The translations under genes and the position numbers were made by a program. A DNA stretch of 64,000 bases from Candidatus Promineofilum glycogenicum (lineage in GTDB: Bacteria > Chloroflexota > Anaerolineae > Promineifilales > Promineifilaceae), in assembly GCA_016707605.1 (NCBI GenBank), contig JADJHJ010000003.1:62001-126000 (forward strand). The letters are read 5' to 3'. Positions 59,743-64,000 of the stretch are shown here, one piece after another. Positions within the stretch are counted from its first letter, which is position 1; each line of letters starts with the position of its first letter. Below the pieces are notes generated by a model. That model was not told where the DNA came from. It worked only from the letters and a program-made list of their open reading frames with translations, and ran no database searches.

Positions 59743-61008
59743 ATGAAGCGACTGTGGTGGGTTATCGGCATCATTGGACTGGTCGTTGTCGGGCTGGTGG
59801 TCGGGCGGCCGTTGTGGGCGCGAGACGCCGCGCCGCCGGCGGCGTCGCTGGAGGCGCTGCCGCCGGCCGGGTCAGGCGAGGGGTTTGCGCGGGCCACCGA
59901 GCCAAACGCCATCGCCTTCCCGCGCGACCTGGGCCCGCACGACGACTACCAGACGGAGTGGTGGTACTACACCGGCAACCTGCAAACCGCCGACGGCCGC
60001 CCCTTCGGCTTCCAGTTCACCATCTTCCGCCGCGCCCTGACGCCGGAAGACGTGTTATCCGCAGATTTGGCAGATTCGGCAGATTTAAGAGGCTCTTCTG
60101 AATCTGCCCAATCTGCCCAATCTGCGGATCAATCCTCTTCCTGGCGGACGGAGCAGGTCTATCTGGCTCACTTCACCATCAGCGACATCGCCGCCGACGC
60201 CTTCTACCCGGCCGAGCGCTTCAGCCGCGGCGCGGCCGGGCTGGCCGGGGCCACGGCCGAGCCGTACCGCGTCTGGCTGGAGGATTGGTCGGTGGAGCAG
60301 GTCGCGCCGGGGCAGGTGCGGCTGCGGGCGCAGACGGGCGACGTGGCTACGGGCAACGTGGCCCTCGACCTGCTGTTGACCGAGACGCGCCCGCCCGTCC
60401 TCCACGGCGACGGCGGGCTGAGCCAGAAAGGGCCGGAGCGTGGCAACGCCTCCTACTACTACTCGCTCATCGGCCAGCGGGCGGCGGGCACGGTGGCCGT
60501 CGGCGGCGAGCGCTTCGACGTGACCGGGCTGGCCTGGAAGGATCACGAGTGGAGCACCAGCGCTCTGAGCGAGGGCGCGGTCGGCTGGGATTGGGTGTCG
60601 TTGCAGATGGACGACGGCGGGGCGCTGATGCTGTTCGAGATTCGCAGTGGTGCGGGCGACGATGGTAGGGGCGGGTCTCAGACCCGCCCCTACAACGCCG
60701 GAACCTACGTCGCCCCCGACGGCACGCTGACCCACCTGACCCAGGGCGACTGGACGCTGGAAGTGACCGACACCTGGACCAGCCCCACCAGCGGCGGCGA
60801 GTACCCGGCCGGCTGGCGCATCAGCGTGCCCTCGGTGGGGCTGGAGTTGCGCGGCCGGCCGCAGATGGCCAACCAGGAACTCAACGTCTCCACGGTCTAC
60901 TGGGAGGGGGCGGTGGCGTTCGAGGGCACCCGCGACGGCGCGCCCGTCTCGGCCGAGGGGTATATCGAGTTGACGGGCTACGCGGGGTCGATGGCGGGGC
61001 GGCTGTAG
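59743..61008 (+). CDS. CrtC/AttH-type lipocalin-like protein with two inserted repeats
   Basis: A 421-residue exported protein with a TM/signal helix at residues 5-25. The AttH/CrtC hallmark motif DYQTEWWYYTGNLQT, GFQFTIFRRAL and YYYSLIGQR, WKDHEWSTS are present. Such proteins accompany MacB/FtsX-type transporters (AttEFGH in Agrobacterium) and likely carry lipid across the envelope; carotenoid 1,2-hydratase is a relative. Residues about 105-131 (SADLADSADLRGSSESAQSA) are a family A repeat read in frame, and about 306-317 (GRGGSQTRPYN) a short hairpin read in frame. Neither belongs to the family. Confidence 0.85.
   Translation: MKRLWWVIGIIGLVVVGLVVGRPLWARDAAPPAASLEALPPAGSGEGFARATEPNAIAFPRDLGPHDDYQTEWWYYTGNLQTADGRPFGFQFTIFRRALTPEDVLSADLADSADLRGSSESAQSAQSADQSSSWRTEQVYLAHFTISDIAADAFYPAERFSRGAAGLAGATAEPYRVWLEDWSVEQVAPGQVRLRAQTGDVATGNVALDLLLTETRPPVLHGDGGLSQKGPERGNASYYYSLIGQRAAGTVAVGGERFDVTGLAWKDHEWSTSALSEGAVGWDWVSLQMDDGGALMLFEIRSGAGDDGRGGSQTRPYNAGTYVAPDGTLTHLTQGDWTLEVTDTWTSPTSGGEYPAGWRISVPSVGLELRGRPQMANQELNVSTVYWEGAVAFEGTRDGAPVSAEGYIELTGYAGSMAGRL
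60055..60131. repeat. Family A palindrome inside the lipocalin-like gene
   Basis: TTATCCGCAGATTTGGCAGA TTCGGCAGATTT and AATCTGCCCAATCTGCCCAA TCTGCGGAT, about 77 bases, matching the intergenic copies at 29974 and 51685. Confidence 0.92.
60663..60693. repeat. Short hairpin inside the lipocalin-like gene
   Basis: GTAGGGGCGGGTCTCAGACC CGCCCCTAC, perfect 14-base arms around TC/AG, read in frame. Confidence 0.88.
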
Positions 61009-61013
61009 AGACG

Positions 61014-61042
61014 TTCCGGCGCAACGTCTCTACGCCGTCCGC
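61014..61042. repeat. Hairpin between convergent genes
   Basis: GTAGAGACGTT-CCGGCGC-AACGTCTCTAC: an 11-base perfect stem covering the end of the lipocalin-like gene and the stop codon of the methyltransferase remnant. Probably a bidirectional terminator. Confidence 0.85.
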
Positions 61043-61443
61043 CCCTCGACGATGGCGATCTCGTCGTCGGTCAGGCCGTAGAGCTTGTAGACGATCTGGT
61101 CGATGAGGCGGTCGGTGCGGGCGATGCGCTCGGTCAGGTCGCGGTAGCCGGGGGCGTAGCGTTCGTAGACTTTCAGCAGGGCGCTGAGCCTGTCCACCGG
61201 CCCGGCCAGGGCGCGGACGAACCCCTTGAACGCCGCCTCGTCCCAGGCCAGGGCCTCATCGAGGCTGCGCGTGCTTTTGCTGGCGGCGCTGACGAAGGGG
61301 GCCAGGGCCGGGTCGGCGGCCAGCCCGGCGGCCTGCTTGCCCTTGTCGCGCAGTTGGCGGAAGGTGGTGGGGGTGGTGACGCCTTCGAGGTCGGTCCAGA
61401 AGTTGGCCGTGTGGGAACGGACTTCTTTGTGCATGGAGAGCAT
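61030..61443 (-). CDS. C-terminal fragment of a class 1 DNA methyltransferase
   Basis: A 137-residue frame whose start MLSMHKEVRSHTANFWTDLE GV and end TERIARTDRLIDQIVYKLYG LTDDEIAIVEG match the extreme C terminus of Eco57I-like methyltransferases (RQIAATDRAIDRLVYELYGLT). The main methyltransferase frame stops at 61599 upstream. Between them the protein sequence continues only through three different frames (see findings). So this is a displaced end of that gene rather than a separate protein. Confidence 0.8.
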   Translation of the reverse strand: MLSMHKEVRSHTANFWTDLEGVTTPTTFRQLRDKGKQAAGLAADPALAPFVSAASKSTRSLDEALAWDEAAFKGFVRALAGPVDRLSALLKVYERYAPGYRDLTERIARTDRLIDQIVYKLYGLTDDEIAIVEGRTA

Positions 61444-61598
61444 TTGTCTGGCAAGATAGGCAGGAGATCGTGGACAAGTTCAGGCGATTGTGCGAAACCT
61501 CCTCAGACACGCGCCTAACACTTCTTTCCATGTACCACTCAATTGTGCCTCGGTCTTGAAAACACCAATCGCCTCTATGGCTCTCGTTAAACGCTACT

Positions 61599-64000
61599 CT
61601 ATAGATTGGCAGGTTTCTTACGTGTTGAGGATATTGAATAAGAACCTTGCAAGCTCCCTGTTGCAAAACGAAACCCATAATAGAAGCTCATAAGCTTGGA
61701 TGCGCTCAAAGCAAGGCAATACTCCAGCGCGTAAGGATCACGAGTTAGGTCAAAGCCCTCAAATTCTTCACGGAGTTTGCCTCCTTTGACAGAAGCATAG
61801 TGTACTGCAAGTACGAGCCCGTCATCGCAGTAGTAACCCTGATCATCAAACCCAACAAGCAACGTGTCAGAAGGCCCCGAAATTTTGCGGAATACAAGCT
61901 TCGGGCTTTTGAAAAGCTCTTCAGACCTTGGCCCGTACATGGTATCAGGACGATAGTCGAGGTGTAATCCCCCCCAACCTACGAAATAGCGATCAAGGTC
62001 TCTCCCTTCAAAGAAACGCTTGGAATTGCCAAAAGGGACTTCTGAAACCACATCAGCTTTGACATATGCACCTGGCTGCTTACTCGAAACCTGTGCGCCA
62101 TAATTGACATAACAAATATTTCCAAGACGAATAGATACTTTGTCCATTCTCTGTAGAAGTTCAAAATGCGCACTAGAAGCTTCATGTCTCAATTGTGAGC
62201 CGGGTAAGCCATAAAAGAGGGATTGTTGTACTGTGTAACGTAGGGGAGAGATATGTTTACCCTCTGCGAGCACCTCTCCACTATCCACAGAAATGATTGC
62301 TGTTGTCAGGTCTGGCACAGCTTTTTGAACTACCAGAACTAGAGTTTGTCGAGACACTTCATCAAATACATTCGCCTCCCCAAAGGAAAGCAATCGGGTG
62401 ATACAAGAATTCTCTAGTAAGAATCTACGCATCTCTACTGCATATTTCTCTCTGGAGAATGGATTGGGAAGAATAAAAGAGAAGAAACTCATCGACCGAC
62501 AAACATTAAACGCTCGTAGCAAAAAGGGTATGTATAAATCCCAATGAGCTCCCAACACGCGCGGGTCTTCGGCTAAAGCCTCAATAACACTGCGGACTTC
62601 TCTATCATGTGTTGTCATGGACCACGCACTCACATACGGCGGATTCCCAATCACCGCATCAAACCCCGCCCCGTCCCCCTTCGGCCGCCCATACTTGTCG
62701 AAGAAGACCTCCGGGAACTCCAGTTCCCAGTGGAAGTAGTCGTTGGCGACGACGGCCGGGTGCGCCAGGTAGCGGGCGGCCTGCTCGTCGCTCAGCGTCG
62801 CCGGGCGGCCCTGGATGCGCCGGGCCAAGTCGGCGTACTCGGCGGCGCTCATGGCGTTGCCGAAGTAGGCGCTGACCCACACGTCGGCCAGGCGACGCCA
62901 GCGGCCGAGGGTGTTGTCGTGGAAGTCGCGGAAGATGCGCTCCTTGGCGTGGACGGCCTCCAGGTCTTCGGTCAGCATCGCCTCGATGGCCGCCGCCCCG
63001 CCCACCGCCTGCCCGGCGTTGGTGGTGAAGGCCGACTCGTCGAAGAGCATCTCTTCTGCCCCCCGGCTCTCCGGCCCCCCGGCTCCCCCGCGCCCTCTCC
63101 CCAGCCCTCTCCCGGAGGGCGAGGGGGCTTTGTCCAGATCGCGCAGCCAGGCCCCGATCAGGCTATCGCCGTGGCGCAAGTGGTGGTCGAGGAAGCTCAG
63201 CGGCTTGTCGGCGGCGGCCGTCTCCAGCCACAGGCTCAGCTTGGCCAGCTCCACGGCCAACTCGTTCTTGTCCACGCCATAGATGCACGCCTCCACCACG
63301 CGCCGCCGCCAGGTGGTGATTTCGCTTTCGGCCGTGGCGGGTGGCGCGTGGCGGGGGGCGAGGACATTGTTCACCGTCGCGGAGTCCGCATCCTCAGATG
63401 CGGACGGGTGGCCGGTGGCGAGTGGCGGGTCGTCGGCCGGGCCGGCGACGGCGCGTTCGACCAGCGCCCGCGCCAGAAAGTTAGTCGCCTCCACCAGAAA
63501 GTGGCCCGACCCCATGGCCGGGTCGAGCACGTTCAGCGCCAGCACCCCCGCCGCAAACCGCCGCCCCACTGCGGCCGTCTTCTCTTCACTCGCCCCTCGC
63601 CCCTCGCCCCTCGTCGCTTGCTTCCACGCCTCCTCCACCAACGGCCCCAACGTCTGCTCCACGATGTACTTGACTATAGTGTCCGGTGTGTAGTACGACC
63701 CGGTGGCCTTGCGCTCGCCCTTGTCGGTGGCCAGATAGAGCTGGCCCGGTTGGCGCGTCTCGATGCTCTTGGCCTGGCCGCGTTCGCGGGCCGGCAGCCA
63801 CGTCTCCTTGCCCCCCTTGCGCACGGTGACCATCGGTTCCACGGCCAGACTGACCCGGTACTCCAGCAGCCCCTCATAGATGGAACCCAGTTGGCGCACG
63901 CCCAGGGTGCGATAGTCGACGGCCTCATAGCCCAGGTCGCGGCCGTTGTCCGTCTTGCGCCGCCGGGCCAGATAGTCGAGAGCGCGGACGAGGTGCTGTT
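61599..64000 (-). CDS. Large adenine-specific DNA methyltransferase, Eco57I-like (5' end outside window)
   Basis: The frame is open at base 64000, so the gene begins outside. Visible are YLATDKGERKATGSYYTPDT (motif X region), LNVLDPAMGSGHFLVEA (motif I), VDKNELAVELAKLSLWLET, and FDAVIGNPPYVSAW (motif IV NPPY), then a target-recognition-like region (residues 500-760). Repeats are embedded in frame: SPSGRGLGRGRGGAGGPES (family D, 63058-63131) and ATGHPSASEDADSATVNNVL (63331-63436). At the 3' end the frame is lost after GSLQGSYSISSTRKK. It is probably a type IIG or BREX-like restriction-modification protein; the upstream part would decide. Confidence 0.88.
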   Translation of the reverse strand, partial: QHLVRALDYLARRRKTDNGRDLGYEAVDYRTLGVRQLGSIYEGLLEYRVSLAVEPMVTVRKGGKETWLPARERGQAKSIETRQPGQLYLATDKGERKATGSYYTPDTIVKYIVEQTLGPLVEEAWKQATRGEGRGASEEKTAAVGRRFAAGVLALNVLDPAMGSGHFLVEATNFLARALVERAVAGPADDPPLATGHPSASEDADSATVNNVLAPRHAPPATAESEITTWRRRVVEACIYGVDKNELAVELAKLSLWLETAAADKPLSFLDHHLRHGDSLIGAWLRDLDKAPSPSGRGLGRGRGGAGGPESRGAEEMLFDESAFTTNAGQAVGGAAAIEAMLTEDLEAVHAKERIFRDFHDNTLGRWRRLADVWVSAYFGNAMSAAEYADLARRIQGRPATLSDEQAARYLAHPAVVANDYFHWELEFPEVFFDKYGRPKGDGAGFDAVIGNPPYVSAWSMTTHDREVRSVIEALAEDPRVLGAHWDLYIPFLLRAFNVCRSMSFFSFILPNPFSREKYAVEMRRFLLENSCITRLLSFGEANVFDEVSRQTLVLVVQKAVPDLTTAIISVDSGEVLAEGKHISPLRYTVQQSLFYGLPGSQLRHEASSAHFELLQRMDKVSIRLGNICYVNYGAQVSSKQPGAYVKADVVSEVPFGNSKRFFEGRDLDRYFVGWGGLHLDYRPDTMYGPRSEELFKSPKLVFRKISGPSDTLLVGFDDQGYYCDDGLVLAVHYASVKGGKLREEFEGFDLTRDPYALEYCLALSASKLMSFYYGFRFATGSLQGSYSISSTRKKPANL
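63058..63131. repeat. Family D repeat inside the methyltransferase
   Basis: CCTCTCCCCAGCCCTCTCCC with GGAGGGCGAGGGGG; minus-strand translation gives SPSGRGLGRGRGG. Confidence 0.88.
63331..63436. repeat. Mixed repeat inside the methyltransferase
   Basis: GCCGTGGCGGGTGGCGCGTG, the 24-mer shared with 19178-19201, and GTGGCGAGTGGCGGG. Read in frame. Confidence 0.82.

Overview
The window is high-GC, gene-dense bacterial DNA. Protein types and habits suggest a filamentous Chloroflexota of the Anaerolineae (a Promineifilum-like organism): lipoproteins with Thr/Pro-rich linkers, DUF4058 and Uma2 proteins, DUF5615/DUF433 pairs, small SRP RNA, leaderless-looking promoters, and many short dispersed repeats. 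The taxonomy is inferred; there is no rRNA gene here to confirm it.

Layout. 1-6 kb: two pairs of Dpp/Opp-type peptide permeases separated by a membrane-anchored c-type cytochrome and a membrane protein of unknown role. 5.9-10 kb: a YefM/YoeB toxin-antitoxin pair, an NlpC/P60 endopeptidase, an L-Ala-D/L-Glu epimerase and an M20 peptidase; with the permeases these form a plausible import and recycling route for cell-wall peptides. 10-20 kb: DUF5615/DUF433 pair, an antitoxin remnant, a PLDc_N/ABC ATPase/YhfC-ABC2 permease operon, an antirepressor-like orphan, a gamma-glutamyltransferase and a broken membrane glycosyltransferase. 20-26.6 kb (minus strand): DUF4058, GT2, a PPC-domain lipoprotein, an LCP cell-wall ligase and prephenate dehydrogenase. 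26.8-30 kb: a 1044-residue fusion of serine hydroxymethyltransferase and glycine-cleavage T protein. 30-34 kb: phosphoribosyltransferase, SRP RNA, a YabE/RpfB-like 3D-domain lipoprotein and rsmA. 34-47 kb: HEPN/MNT pair, biotin carboxylase, a tyrosine phosphatase, a racemase, a large class A penicillin-binding protein, a MaoC hydratase and prfA. 47.8-50.4 kb: a XamI-like restriction-modification system. 50.4-64 kb: Fe-alcohol dehydrogenase, pgeF, a response regulator, a Nudix hydrolase, an Asp-box protein, an ABC/FtsX/lipocalin export module and a second large DNA methyltransferase cut by the window end.

The most striking feature is not one gene but the repeats. At least eight families of short palindromic or low-complexity repeats sit in most intergenic gaps, and the same families also lie inside genes. 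They add in-frame peptide loops to rsmA, pgeF, the lipocalin-like gene and the methyltransferase, supply stop codons for several genes, and appear to have removed the start codons of two genes. Four genes (prfA, the penicillin-binding protein, the HEPN gene and the methyltransferase 3' end) carry frameshifts that are either real or assembly errors; three are at or close to homopolymers or repeats.
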